Positions 53,002 through 62,570 of a DNA stretch of 64,000 bases are shown here, piece by piece (positions within the stretch are counted from its first letter, which is position 1; the number at the start of each line of letters is the position of its first letter). The position numbers and the translations under genes are program-made. The notes beneath the pieces were generated by a model. That model was not told where the DNA came from, did not search any database, and worked only from the letters and a program-made list of their open reading frames with translations. This DNA comes from Novosphingobium sp. ST904 (lineage in GTDB: Bacteria; Pseudomonadota; Alphaproteobacteria; Sphingomonadales; Sphingomonadaceae), in contig NZ_LGJH01000158.1 of assembly GCF_001298105.1 (NCBI RefSeq), positions 1 through 64,000 of the forward strand, given 5' to 3'.

Positions 53002-55278
53002 ATGACCAGCGGAGCCGTAGAAGCAGCACGAAACATCCTCACCCGCCTCCATGAGGTCATGGCGTCGCGCAACCACGCGCAAGCCAAGCTGAATACCGTG
53101 GTGGAAGTGATCGGCGAATGCCTCAACAGCGAGGTCTGTTCGATCTATCTCCTGCGCGAGGGGATGCTGGAACTTTTCGCCACGCGCGGCCTGGCCCAGG
53201 AAGCCGTCCACGTTACCCGCATGGCCATAGGCGAAGGCCTTGTTGGCATGATCGGGGAACGGATCGAGACGCTCAACCTCGCCGAAGCCGCCACTCATCC
53301 GGACTTTTCCTATCGCCCGGAAACCGGGGAAGACCGTTTCCACTCCTTCGCAGGCGTGCCGATCGTGCGGCGCGAACGCGCCGTGGGCGTGCTCTGCGTC
53401 CAGCACGTCGAGCCGCGCCGCTACGAGGAAGTGGAGATCGAGGCGCTTCAGACCGTCGCCATGGTCCTGTCCGAAGTCATCACCAATGCCGACCTCATCG
53501 ACGAGGTGGATGTTCATGCCCTCGGCTCCGCGCAGACGGGGCCGGAGCAATTGCGCGGGCTTACGCTGGTGAAGGGTCTTGCCTCGGGACAGGCCGTCTA
53601 TCATCAGCCGCGCGTCAATATCGAGCATGTCGTTGCCGAGGATACCGAGGCGGAGCGGCAGCGCGTTATCCATGCCTTCGACAAGATGCGCGAACAGATC
53701 GACCGGATGGCCAGCCAGGCCGAATTCGGCATGGGGGGCGAGCATGAGGAAGTGCTCGAAACCTACCGCATGTTCGCTTACGATGAAGGCTGGACCCGGC
53801 GGATCAACGAAGCCATCGATTCCGGCCTCACCGCAGAAGCCGCGATCGAGCGCGTGCAGCAGCGCACCCGCATGCGCATGCGCCAGATCGACGATCCGCT
53901 GCTGGCGGACCGCATGCACGATCTGGAGGATCTGGCAAACCGCCTGTTGCGGATCGTGTCCGGCCAGATGGGCACGGCAGCATCGATGGGCCTGCGGAAC
54001 GACGCGATCCTGATCGCGCGCAATCTCGGCCCGGCCGAACTGCTCGAATACGACAAGCGCCGCCTCAAGGGCGTGATCCTGGAGGAAGGCTCGCTCACCA
54101 GCCATGTGGTGATCGTCGCGCGGGCCATGGGCATCCCGGTACTCGGCCGTGTACGGGGCCTGCGCGGCGTGGTCCGGGAGGGCGACCAGCTCCTGCTCGA
54201 TGCCGACCAGGCCAGCGCCATGGTGCGCCCCCCGGCCGGCGTGGTCGAGGCGTTCGAGGCCCGCTTCGCCAAGAGCCGGCAGCGCCAGGCGGCCTATGCC
54301 GCCCTGCGCGAAGTCCAGCCCACCACGCTGGACGGCACGCGCATCCAGGTGATGATAAACGCGGGGCTGCGCGACGATATCGCCAATCTCGCCATGACCG
54401 GTGCCGACGGCATCGGCCTGTTCCGCACCGAGTTCCAGTTCCTGGTATCGGCCACGCTACCCTCTCGCGAACGCCAGACCCGCCTGTACCGCGATGTCAT
54501 GGAAGCGGCGGGTGACAAGCCGGTGAAGTTCCGCACGGTCGACATCGGCGGTGACAAGACGCTGCCCTACCTGCGCCACGACGACGGCGAGGGGGAAGAG
54601 AACCCGGCGATGGGCTGGCGCGCGCTGCGCGTTGCCCTCGAACGCGAGGGATTGCTCAAGGTGCAGGCCCGCGCGCTGCTTGAGGCGGCTGCCGGTCGCA
54701 CGCTTCATGTCATGTTCCCGCTGGTGGCCGAACCCTGGGAATTCGACCAGGCCAAGGCCGTATTCGAAAAGCAGCTCGCCTACTTGCGCGGCCAGAAGAA
54801 GCTGCTGCCCGAGGCGATCCACTACGGCATCATGCTGGAAGTGCCTGCGCTGGCCGAGCAACTCGATCTTTTGGCGCCGAAGATCTCGTTCCTGTCGATC
54901 GGGACCAACGATCTCACGCAGTTCCTCTTCGCGGCCGACCGGTCGAACCCCAAGCTGGCCGAGCGCTACGACTGGCTGAGCCCGGCGATCCTGCGCTTCC
55001 TGCGGCGCGTTGTGCGCAGCCTTGAAGGGCATGACGTGGAAATTGCGGTCTGCGGCGAAATGGGCGGGCGCCGGCTGGAAGCTCTCGCGCTGCTGGGGCT
55101 GGGAATCAGGCGCCTTTCGATCACGCCGGCCTCGGTCGGGCCCACCAAGGACCTCGTCGCAAAGGTCAATCTTGCGGAGATCAGCGCGGCGATGGAGCAA
55201 TGGCTTGCCGCGCCGCCAGCGGACATGCGCGCGACGCTCACGGCCTGGGCTGTGGAGCGGGATATCCCGGTTGACTGA
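53002..55278 (+). CDS. ptsP: Phosphoenolpyruvate-protein phosphotransferase EI-Ntr
   Basis: A 758-residue enzyme I of the nitrogen-related PTS. An N-terminal GAF domain (about residues 5-165) senses nitrogen status in relatives. The EI part has the phospho-His segment GSLTSHVVIVARAMGIPVLG (His368), then GADGIGLFRTEFQFL and RTVDIGGDKTLPYL, and the C-terminal SIGTNDLTQF and VCGEMGGR. It phosphorylates NPr, whose gene is not in the window. Confidence 0.96.
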   Translation: MTSGAVEAARNILTRLHEVMASRNHAQAKLNTVVEVIGECLNSEVCSIYLLREGMLELFATRGLAQEAVHVTRMAIGEGLVGMIGERIETLNLAEAATHPDFSYRPETGEDRFHSFAGVPIVRRERAVGVLCVQHVEPRRYEEVEIEALQTVAMVLSEVITNADLIDEVDVHALGSAQTGPEQLRGLTLVKGLASGQAVYHQPRVNIEHVVAEDTEAERQRVIHAFDKMREQIDRMASQAEFGMGGEHEEVLETYRMFAYDEGWTRRINEAIDSGLTAEAAIERVQQRTRMRMRQIDDPLLADRMHDLEDLANRLLRIVSGQMGTAASMGLRNDAILIARNLGPAELLEYDKRRLKGVILEEGSLTSHVVIVARAMGIPVLGRVRGLRGVVREGDQLLLDADQASAMVRPPAGVVEAFEARFAKSRQRQAAYAALREVQPTTLDGTRIQVMINAGLRDDIANLAMTGADGIGLFRTEFQFLVSATLPSRERQTRLYRDVMEAAGDKPVKFRTVDIGGDKTLPYLRHDDGEGEENPAMGWRALRVALEREGLLKVQARALLEAAAGRTLHVMFPLVAEPWEFDQAKAVFEKQLAYLRGQKKLLPEAIHYGIMLEVPALAEQLDLLAPKISFLSIGTNDLTQFLFAADRSNPKLAERYDWLSPAILRFLRRVVRSLEGHDVEIAVCGEMGGRRLEALALLGLGIRRLSITPASVGPTKDLVAKVNLAEISAAMEQWLAAPPADMRATLTAWAVERDIPVD

Positions 55279-55501
55279 ACGGAGCCGTGGATCGAACGGG
55301 GCAGCAGGCTGATCCCACGGGATTTTGCACCGTGGTACGATTGACACGAAGGAGTCTTGCGGGAATGCTACTCGCCGTACACGGGGTCGCATCCACCGCA
55401 AAAAATTCGAACAATCGCCCGCGTCGTGATTGACTTTGGATTCTCGCGCGGTTTGGTAGATTCCGTTCATCATCAGATTTACCAGTCCCTTCGGGAGCGG
55501 A

Positions 55502-56434
55502 ATGGAACACGTTGAAAATCAGGGCCCGTCCGAAGGTTTGGCCAGTGTCTCGGCCGGCGGTTCGGCGTCCACCGTCGGTGCGACCTTGCGCAAGGCGCGC
55601 GAAGCCAAGGGCCTGAGCCTTCCTGACATCGCCGCGCAGACTCGCATCGCCGAGCGTCATCTTTCCGCGATCGAGGAAGATCGGCTGGGTGACCTTGCCG
55701 CACGGACTTATGCGGTGGGCTTCTCCCGCACATATGCCCGCGCGCTCGGGCTCGATGACAAAGCCATTGCGGAGCAGGTGCGCCGGCAGCTCGATGCTGA
55801 AGGACATAGCCGCGAACCGGTCATGGTTCCGCATTTCGAGCCGGGCGATCCCGCGCGTGTGCCTTCGGTGCGCCTCGCCTGGGTGGCCGCCGCCGGGGCG
55901 CTGGTGGTCATCGTGCTGCTGCTGGTGTTCTGGAGCAGCTATCTCGCGCCTGAGGGCAAGTTGCCCGACCTGATCTCCGATGCGCCCAAGCCTGCTCCGA
56001 GCGCAGTCGTGGCCGCGAAACCCGCTGCGCCTGCGGTGCAGCCCACCAACGGTCCGGTGGTGCTTGCTGCCACGGTCGAGGGCGTCTGGCTGCGTGTCAC
56101 CGATGCCAAGGGCAAGCTGGTGGAGAAGGTTCTGAAGCAGGGTGAAACCTGGACCGTGCCCGAGGGCGCGCAGGCTCCGCAGCTTCGTACCGGCCGTCCC
56201 GATGGGCTGGCGATCACGGTCGGCGGAAAGGCCATTCCGGCGCTCGCGGCCAAGCCGATGACGATGTCGGGTGTTTCGCTGGTTCCTGCCGACCTGCTGG
56301 CGCGTGGACAGGCCGGGGCGCCGGCAGGCGCAACCGGAATCGCCGCTCCAACGGCTGCGGTTCCCACTGCTGGGCCTACTGTCGGGCCGAATGCGGGACA
56401 GACTGCCGCGCCGCTTTCCACGACTTCCCAATAG
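55502..56434 (+). CDS. RodZ-like helix-turn-helix membrane protein
   Basis: A 310-residue bitopic protein. A cytoplasmic HTH (VGATLRKAREAKGLSLPDIA, then RHLSAIEEDRL and YAVGFSRTYAR) precedes one membrane segment (about residues 123-143). The periplasmic part is a DUF4115-type beta domain (VWLRVTDAKGKLVEKVLKQG, then GRPDGLAITVGGKAIP) and a Pro/Ala-rich tail. RodZ links MreB to the cell-wall machinery; the role here is by family. GGGAG precedes the ATG. Confidence 0.87.
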   Translation: MEHVENQGPSEGLASVSAGGSASTVGATLRKAREAKGLSLPDIAAQTRIAERHLSAIEEDRLGDLAARTYAVGFSRTYARALGLDDKAIAEQVRRQLDAEGHSREPVMVPHFEPGDPARVPSVRLAWVAAAGALVVIVLLLVFWSSYLAPEGKLPDLISDAPKPAPSAVVAAKPAAPAVQPTNGPVVLAATVEGVWLRVTDAKGKLVEKVLKQGETWTVPEGAQAPQLRTGRPDGLAITVGGKAIPALAAKPMTMSGVSLVPADLLARGQAGAPAGATGIAAPTAAVPTAGPTVGPNAGQTAAPLSTTSQ

Positions 56435-56574
56435 GCCCGCCTCGACAAGGGGGCGGGGCTTGCGGCACATCGGTCGCAAGACAATTCTGGTTAACGAGCG
56501 GTTCTGTCGCGCCCCTGCATGGCGTGACGGAACGCGATGGGCGCGGGGCGCCCCGATACGGAGTAGACCTGGCG

Positions 56575-57522
56575 ATGAATCGTTCCCTTGTGGCAATCCG
56601 CTCGATGCGCCTGGCCGCGACGAGTGCCGTTGCTTTGGCGCTGGTCGGCATGAGCCTGCCTGCCCAGGCCCAGGAATCCACGGATTCCCGCCTCAAGAAG
56701 GTGGAGTCCGAGGTTCGCGCACTTCAGCGCAAGGTGTTCCCGGGCGGAGACGGCAAGTTCTTCCAGCCTGAAATCACGCCCGGCACGCCGGTGCCTGCCC
56801 CGGCACCGGGCCAGCCCGCGACCACGCCGGTCAGCGATATTCTCCTGCGCATGGATTCGATCGAGGCGCAGATCCGCGGTCTGACCTCGCAGGTCGAACA
56901 GAACACCAACCGCATCAACCAGATTGAGGCGCGCCTTGCCGCAGGTGTGCCGGCTCAGGCGCCTCTGTCGGGCGGCCCTGCCGCGCAGTCCAATCTCAAC
57001 GCGATGAGCGGCGGGGCCAGCCCCGCGCCGACTTCGACGACTCCTGCCGCGCAGCCCTCCACGCCGCGCCCGGCTGCACCATCGAACTCGCGGATCGAGG
57101 CGGTGAAGGCTATCGTGAAGCCGCAGTCCGCCGATCCGGGCGATGACGAGTACAGCTACGGCTTCCGTCTCTGGGAAGCGAAGTTCTATCCCGAAGCACA
57201 GCAGCAGCTGAAGCTCTACCTTGAAAAGTACCCGCGTCATGCCCGCGCGAGCTGGGGCCGCAACCTGCTGGGCCGTGCCTATCTCGATGACGGCAACCCT
57301 CTGGAGGCCGCCAAGTGGTTCGTCCAGAACTACCAGACCGACAAGCGGGGCGATCGTGCGCCTGACAGCCTGCTCTATCTCGCCGTGTCCATGAAGCAGC
57401 TCAAGGACAACAAGCGCGCCTGCATCGCTCTCGCCGAGTTCAGCGAGACTTACGCCAGCGAGGCCGCCGGTCGCCTGAAGGGCACGTACGATTCCACGCG
57501 CAATGGACTTGGCTGCGCCTGA
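56575..57522 (+). CDS. cpoB: Cell division coordinator CpoB (YbgF), Tol-Pal associated
   Basis: A 315-residue periplasmic protein: signal peptide (cleavage near PAQAQES), an N-terminal coiled coil (SRLKKVESEVRALQRKVF), a Pro/Ala linker, and C-terminal TPR repeats (YGFRLWEAKFYPEAQQQLK, then GRAYLDDGNPLEAAKWFV). CpoB coordinates Tol-Pal constriction with peptidoglycan synthesis. The tol genes are not in the window. Its end overlaps tilS by 20 bases. Confidence 0.9.
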   Translation: MNRSLVAIRSMRLAATSAVALALVGMSLPAQAQESTDSRLKKVESEVRALQRKVFPGGDGKFFQPEITPGTPVPAPAPGQPATTPVSDILLRMDSIEAQIRGLTSQVEQNTNRINQIEARLAAGVPAQAPLSGGPAAQSNLNAMSGGASPAPTSTTPAAQPSTPRPAAPSNSRIEAVKAIVKPQSADPGDDEYSYGFRLWEAKFYPEAQQQLKLYLEKYPRHARASWGRNLLGRAYLDDGNPLEAAKWFVQNYQTDKRGDRAPDSLLYLAVSMKQLKDNKRACIALAEFSETYASEAAGRLKGTYDSTRNGLGCA

Positions 57523-58522
57523 CCCGATGCTGATGCCGACGCCCGAAGCCGTTGCACGGTTTCGGGCGGGGCTGGCTGCGATCTGGGGCGAAGCGATCGA
57601 TGAGCCGGGGGCGCGGCTTGCGGTTGCGGTTTCCGGCGGGCCGGACAGTACGGCCTTGCTGCTGCTGGCGCAGGCCGCCTTGCCCGGCCGGATCGAGGCC
57701 GCAACCGTCGACCATCAGCTTCGCGCTGCGAGCGCGGCGGAAGCTGCGGCGGTCGCAGCGCTCTGCGCCCGGCTCGGCGTGGCTCATGCAACGTTGCAGG
57801 TTGAGGTATCGCCCGGCAACGTACAGGCCGAGGCCCGCGCCGCCCGCTATGCGGCCATGGCGGAATGGATCGCGGAGCGCGGTCTCGCCGCGCTCACGAC
57901 CGCGCATCATGCCGACGATCAGGCCGAGACCCTGCTTATGCGCCTCAACCGGGCGAGCGGGGTCAGCGGCCTTGCCGGAACGCGCGGGCGGGGGCAGCTG
58001 CCGGGAACCGCCATTCCCCTGCTGCGCCCGGTACTGGGCTGGCGGCGGGAGGAACTGGCCGAGGTGGTAGCGGCCACGGGCGTCGTTCCGGCGGAAGATC
58101 CCAGCAATGCCAACGACCGGTTCGACCGCGTGCGCATCCGCAAGGCGCTTGCTTCGGCCGACTGGCTGGACGTTGCCGCCATTGCCCAGAGCGCGGAACA
58201 TCTTGCCGAGGCCGATGCTGCGCTGGATTGGATGGCGGCACTGGAATGGCGGTCCTGCATCACCCGGGAGCCCATGGGACTGCGCTACCGCCCGCAGGCG
58301 CCGCGCGCGGTGGTCCTGCGCGTGCTGGCGCGCTGCGTGGTCGAACTTGGCGGTGAGGAGCCGCGCGGAAGCGCGGTGGCGCGCTTGCTGGCAAGCTTGC
58401 AGGAAGGGCGGCCCGCCTCGATCGGAGAACTGGTCGTGCGGCCCAATGCCGGCGGCTGGAGTTTTGCGAAGGCGCCCGTTCGGGCAGCGAAGAGAACCCG
58501 GCCGGTGAAGAGCGAGGGTTAG
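57503..58522 (+). CDS. tilS: tRNA(Ile)-lysidine synthetase
   Basis: A 339-residue enzyme that converts C34 of tRNA-Ile(CAU) to lysidine. The ATP-binding PP-loop is SGGPDS at residues 44-49, followed by VDHQLRAASAAEA, TAHHADDQAETLLMRLNRASG and EDPSNAND, all typical. The C-terminal substrate domain is short, as in many alphaproteobacteria. Confidence 0.95.
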   Translation: MDLAAPDPMLMPTPEAVARFRAGLAAIWGEAIDEPGARLAVAVSGGPDSTALLLLAQAALPGRIEAATVDHQLRAASAAEAAAVAALCARLGVAHATLQVEVSPGNVQAEARAARYAAMAEWIAERGLAALTTAHHADDQAETLLMRLNRASGVSGLAGTRGRGQLPGTAIPLLRPVLGWRREELAEVVAATGVVPAEDPSNANDRFDRVRIRKALASADWLDVAAIAQSAEHLAEADAALDWMAALEWRSCITREPMGLRYRPQAPRAVVLRVLARCVVELGGEEPRGSAVARLLASLQEGRPASIGELVVRPNAGGWSFAKAPVRAAKRTRPVKSEG

Positions 58523-58560
58523 GTTTCCGGTCAGCGAGTGCCGGGGACGCGAAGGATGCC

Positions 58561-59202
58561 TTAGCCGCCGACCAGGTTGTCTCCAAGCCCGACCTGCTTT
58601 CCACGGGTGATGTAGACCTTGTCGCCGATCTTCGTCGTCGCGAAAAGCTTGGCGGCGAAATCCTCGGGCATTCCCACGCAGCCATGGCTGGCATAGCCCA
58701 GTTCGACCTTGGAGCCGTGAAGGGTGATGCCGTCGTCGGTCAGGCGCTGCATGTAAGGCATCGGCGCGCCGGTATAGATATTGGAGACGTGGTCCTTGTC
58801 CTTCTGGGTGATCGGGAACACGCCGAGCGGGGTGGGCTTGTCCTCCGTGCCGAGCAGGACCGCGGTTGTGCCGATCTCGTAGCCGCCTCGGAAAACCGAG
58901 AGGACGCGTGCTTCGAGATCGACGGTGACGACGATGGGCCCGGCGGGAACTTTCGCCTCGTCCCAGTGCCATTCGCCATACTTGATCGGCCCTTCGATCG
59001 GCAGGATGTGCTTTATGACGAAGGGTTCGTCTCTGGCGGCAGGCGATGGGGACGGTACCGGTGGCGGCGTTACCGGTGCGGGCCGGGCAACGACAGGGGC
59101 AGGCGTGTGGTCACGGGCTGTCTGGCGCGAGGTGATGATGAACACGCCCACGATCACGGCGATGGCCAGCAGGCCCGAGGTGAGCAAAAGGCGGGGTGTC
59201 AC
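58561..59202 (-). CDS. L,D-transpeptidase (YkuD domain)
   Basis: A 213-residue protein anchored by an N-terminal membrane helix (LLLTSGLLAIAVIVGVFII) and a Pro-rich linker. The YkuD catalytic motif is LHGSKVELGYASHGCVGMP, with the His and catalytic Cys (SHGC). It would form 3-3 cross-links or anchor lipoproteins in the periplasm. The GTG start at 59202 fits the anchor. It is the second transpeptidase-type protein in the window, alongside the one at 30295. Confidence 0.92.
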   Translation of the reverse strand: MTPRLLLTSGLLAIAVIVGVFIITSRQTARDHTPAPVVARPAPVTPPPVPSPSPAARDEPFVIKHILPIEGPIKYGEWHWDEAKVPAGPIVVTVDLEARVLSVFRGGYEIGTTAVLLGTEDKPTPLGVFPITQKDKDHVSNIYTGAPMPYMQRLTDDGITLHGSKVELGYASHGCVGMPEDFAAKLFATTKIGDKVYITRGKQVGLGDNLVGG

Positions 59203-59339
59203 CTGGCGGGAAATCCTGTGGTTGAGGGGCTTTTTTTCACGCTGTTATCATCGCGCAGGAGGTGGGCGAGCGCCAGTGCGGCTTCAGCGGTGTCCCGCAA
59301 GGGGACTTGGCCGGGGTGAAAGTTAACGCGGGGAAGGCG

Positions 59340-60020
59340 TCATTCCCAGCCGGGCGCGGCGATCCCGGAGCGGAGGATCGAATTCGCCAGATCGGCCAGT
59401 TCCTCGGGCGTACCGTCGTTCGACCATACGGCATAGCGCAGACCGAGAAACACATTCATGCCCATGATCGCCCAGGCATGGGCTTCCCCCAGACCTTCGC
59501 GCAATTCCCCCTTGCTTGCACCGTCGGCGAGTCGTTCGCGGATGCGGCGGGCGGTCGATTCGTAGTGGATGCGGAAACTGGCGGGATCGACGAATTCGCT
59601 CTCGTCGATGATCCGGTAGATTTCCTTGTGTTCGCGGGCAAAGCGCAGGAACGCGGTCAGCGCCGCCTTTTCCGCTTCCAGCGCAGGCATCGGCTCGGCA
59701 AGCGCTTCGCGCGCGGCCTGCCGGACCTTGCTGCTGAGGTCGTCCACCAGCGCGCGGAAGATTTCATCCTTTGAATCGAAGTACGTATAGAAACTGCCGA
59801 GCGCCGTGCCCGCCCGTTTGGTGATCCCGGTTATCGAGGCTTCGTGAAAGCCGCGTTCGCCGAACTCCACGGCGGCTGCATCCAGCAGCTTGCGCAAGGT
59901 TCGCCGGCCCCGTTCGGTACGCGGCACTTTGGCCGAGATCGCCGGTTCGCGCCCCGCATCCTGCCGGCGGGATTCTTCCCTGGGTTCGGGCAGAGGGGGC
60001 TGGGTGTCATCTGTGATCAC
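59340..60020 (-). CDS. TetR family transcriptional regulator
   Basis: A 226-residue regulator, with HTH at about residues 50-95 (GFHEASITGITKRAGTALGS, then FYTYFDSKDEIFRALVD). The C-terminal domain (HKEIYRIIDESEFVDPASF and GMNVFLGLRYAVW) fits the TetR_C group often regulating acyl-CoA or aromatic catabolism. The GTG at 60020 is the preferred start, though the first 40 residues are poorly conserved. It is divergent from the TonB receptor it probably controls. Confidence 0.82.
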   Translation of the reverse strand: MITDDTQPPLPEPREESRRQDAGREPAISAKVPRTERGRRTLRKLLDAAAVEFGERGFHEASITGITKRAGTALGSFYTYFDSKDEIFRALVDDLSSKVRQAAREALAEPMPALEAEKAALTAFLRFAREHKEIYRIIDESEFVDPASFRIHYESTARRIRERLADGASKGELREGLGEAHAWAIMGMNVFLGLRYAVWSNDGTPEELADLANSILRSGIAAPGWE

Positions 60021-60065
60021 AAGAGCACAGCTAGACCCTGATCGGCAGCTTGGCAAACCTTCAAT

Positions 60066-60083
60066 GTTGAAACTCGGTTCAAC
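60066..60083. promoter_or_regulatory. Putative TetR operator between the divergent regulator and receptor genes
   Basis: GTTGAA (60066-60071) and TTCAAC (60078-60083) form an exact inverted repeat with a 6-base spacer. A flanking TTTCAA (60084-60089) repeats the half-site. It lies 46 bases upstream of the regulator start and 50 before the receptor start. Confidence 0.55.
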
Positions 60084-60132
60084 TTTCAATATCAGGGGCG
60101 GACAACAACAAGGTTTATTGGGAGTAACGGGG

Positions 60133-62481
60133 ATGCAGCAGGTGCGATTCCGCAGCATGGGTTCGAGTTGTCTGGCGCTGGCCGCCGCGATCGGCGTTGC
60201 CGTTCCCGCCCTGGCTCAGGAGCAGGGGCGTCAGTCGGCCGAGGCATCCCGTTCCGGCGAGGAAGTGAGCGTGGGCGAGATCGTCGTCACCGCGCGCCGC
60301 CGTGAGGAGCGCCTCGTCGATGTGCCGATCGCCGTGACCAGCTTCAGCGGGGAGCAGCTTGCGAAGTCCGGCGCGATCGACATCACCGACATTGCCCAGT
60401 CCACCCCGAACGTGACACTGGAAGTTTCGCGCGGCACCAATTCCACGCTTTCCGCCTTCATTCGCGGCATCGGCCAGCAGGACCCCGTCTCGGGCTTCGA
60501 GCAGGGCGTGGGCATCTATCTCGACGATGTATACCTGAACCGTCCCCAGGCCGCCGTGCTCGACATCTACGACGTGGAACGGATCGAGGTGCTGCGCGGA
60601 CCGCAGGGCACGCTTTACGGCCGCAACACCATCGGCGGCGCAGTGAAGTATGTGACGAAGTCGCTCCCGGACCGGTTCTCGCTCAAGCTTCGCGGCACTT
60701 ACGGAACGTATGACCAGGCGGACGGCGTGCTGACCGTTTCCGCTCCGATCACGGATATCCTGCGGGTCGGTGGATCGGTGGCGCGCCTGTCGCGCGGCGG
60801 TTTCGGCAAGAACCTGACCACTGGCGAGGACAACTACAACAAGGATATCTGGGCCGGACGCGGCACTGTGGAGATCGGCGGCAACGGCCAGCCGGTCCTG
60901 ATCCGTATTTCTGGCGACTACACGCGCGACAAGTCCAATTCACGGGGCGGTCACCGGTTGATCCCTGCCCTGGTCTCGGGCACGCCGGTGCTTGACGATG
61001 TGTTCGACAGCCAGGGCGGCCTCGACGATCCTCGGCAGGACGTGAAAGCCTATGGCCTTGCCGTCAACGCCAGTGCCGAACTGACCGATGCCCTGACGTT
61101 CCGCTCGATCAGCGCCTGGCGCAAGGACAAGAGCGCTTCGCCGATCGATTTCGATGCGCTGCCCGCCGTCGATGTCGATGTGCCTGCGTTCTACAACAAC
61201 GAGCAGATCAGCCAGGAATTCCAGCTGCTTTACGATAACGGCGGCTGGCTCCAGGGCATGATCGGCGGCTATTATCTCGCGGCCAAGGCCGATACCGCCT
61301 TCGATGTGCGACTTTTCACCACGCTGAACGGGCTTACCGCCTATACCCAGGCCGATGTCGATACCGATACCTGGGCGGTCTTCGGTGACTTCACGTTCGA
61401 CTTCACCGACCAGCTGAGCCTCGCGGTGGGTGGGCGCTACACCTGGGACCAGCGCAAGGCGCAGATACTGCGTCAGAACTATCTCGGCGGCGGATCGCCC
61501 GTGTTCGGCGGGCTTGGCGTGCCGTTCGGGGCGCCGAGCACGGACTTTTCGGGCAAGGCGACCTTCAAGAAGTTCACGCCGCGCGCCTCGCTCAGCTTCA
61601 AGCCGACGCCCGACCACAACCTCTACGCCAGCTTTTCGCAAGGCTTCAAGGGCGGCGGCTTCGATCCGCGCGGGGTCGGCGTGAACGCGCCGACCACCAA
61701 CCCCAGCGGCATTCCGAGCGATGCTGAGATCGCCAGCTACCTCAGCTTCAAGCCGGAATCGGTCGATAGCTACGAGCTTGGCTACAAGGGCAACCTGTTC
61801 GGCGGCGGCCTCTATATTGCGCTGGCGGCGTTCCACATGGACTACAAGGACGTTCAGGTTCCCGGATCGGCGGGCTGCACGGTGGGCGGGATCGCAACGT
61901 TCTGCGGTGTCATCACCAATGCCGGCAAGGCCAAGATCGACGGTATCGAACTGGAGGCGAATGCCCGTCTCGGCGAAAATCTGGTAAGTTCGGGCGACAG
62001 GGTGAACCTGTCGGGCTCGCTGGGTTACATCAATGCGCGCTACAAGGAATATATCACGCAGGTTCCCGGTGTCGGCCCGGTGGACGTTGCCGATGCCCGC
62101 AAGGTGCAGAACACCCCCAAGTGGAACGGCAGCGCGACGCTGGCCTATACCTCCCCGGTGGGCGATGGCGACGTTTCGCTGAACACCACGCTGTCTTACC
62201 GCAGCAAGACCTACCAGTTCGAGATTCCCAATCCCTATATCGACCAGAAGGGCTATGTCCTGCTCGACGCCAGCCTCGTCTATACCGCTCCGGGCGGTCG
62301 CTGGAGCCTTGGCGTTCACGGCAAGAACATTCTGGACAAGGAATACAAGACCTCGGGCTATACTTTCGTCGGCACCGGCGCGGACGGCAGCCTGATCCCG
62401 ACCCTGGGCAAGGAAGGAACCCTGACCGCGTTCTACGGCAACCCCCGGCAGGTCTTCGTGACCGGTACGCTGGAATTCTGA
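60133..62481 (+). CDS. TonB-dependent outer-membrane receptor
   Basis: A 782-residue receptor with signal peptide (cleavage near PALAQEQG), TonB-box-like stretch (VGEIVVTARRREER), plug domain (VPIAVTSFSGEQLAKSG, RGPQGTLYGRNTIGGAVKYV) and a beta barrel ending NPRQVFVTGTLEF with a terminal Phe. It is the sphingomonad type often linked to uptake of lipids, aromatic compounds or plant-derived substrates. It is followed by an alpha/beta hydrolase and an MFS transporter. Confidence 0.95.
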   Translation: MQQVRFRSMGSSCLALAAAIGVAVPALAQEQGRQSAEASRSGEEVSVGEIVVTARRREERLVDVPIAVTSFSGEQLAKSGAIDITDIAQSTPNVTLEVSRGTNSTLSAFIRGIGQQDPVSGFEQGVGIYLDDVYLNRPQAAVLDIYDVERIEVLRGPQGTLYGRNTIGGAVKYVTKSLPDRFSLKLRGTYGTYDQADGVLTVSAPITDILRVGGSVARLSRGGFGKNLTTGEDNYNKDIWAGRGTVEIGGNGQPVLIRISGDYTRDKSNSRGGHRLIPALVSGTPVLDDVFDSQGGLDDPRQDVKAYGLAVNASAELTDALTFRSISAWRKDKSASPIDFDALPAVDVDVPAFYNNEQISQEFQLLYDNGGWLQGMIGGYYLAAKADTAFDVRLFTTLNGLTAYTQADVDTDTWAVFGDFTFDFTDQLSLAVGGRYTWDQRKAQILRQNYLGGGSPVFGGLGVPFGAPSTDFSGKATFKKFTPRASLSFKPTPDHNLYASFSQGFKGGGFDPRGVGVNAPTTNPSGIPSDAEIASYLSFKPESVDSYELGYKGNLFGGGLYIALAAFHMDYKDVQVPGSAGCTVGGIATFCGVITNAGKAKIDGIELEANARLGENLVSSGDRVNLSGSLGYINARYKEYITQVPGVGPVDVADARKVQNTPKWNGSATLAYTSPVGDGDVSLNTTLSYRSKTYQFEIPNPYIDQKGYVLLDASLVYTAPGGRWSLGVHGKNILDKEYKTSGYTFVGTGADGSLIPTLGKEGTLTAFYGNPRQVFVTGTLEF

Positions 62482-62570
62482 TCGCACCCGGAGGCCCGGG
62501 ATTTCCCCGGTCTTGCGGGGAGACCGAGGCCACCCGTTCGGCCCGGCAGCGGTGAAAGGACTAGCTTTCG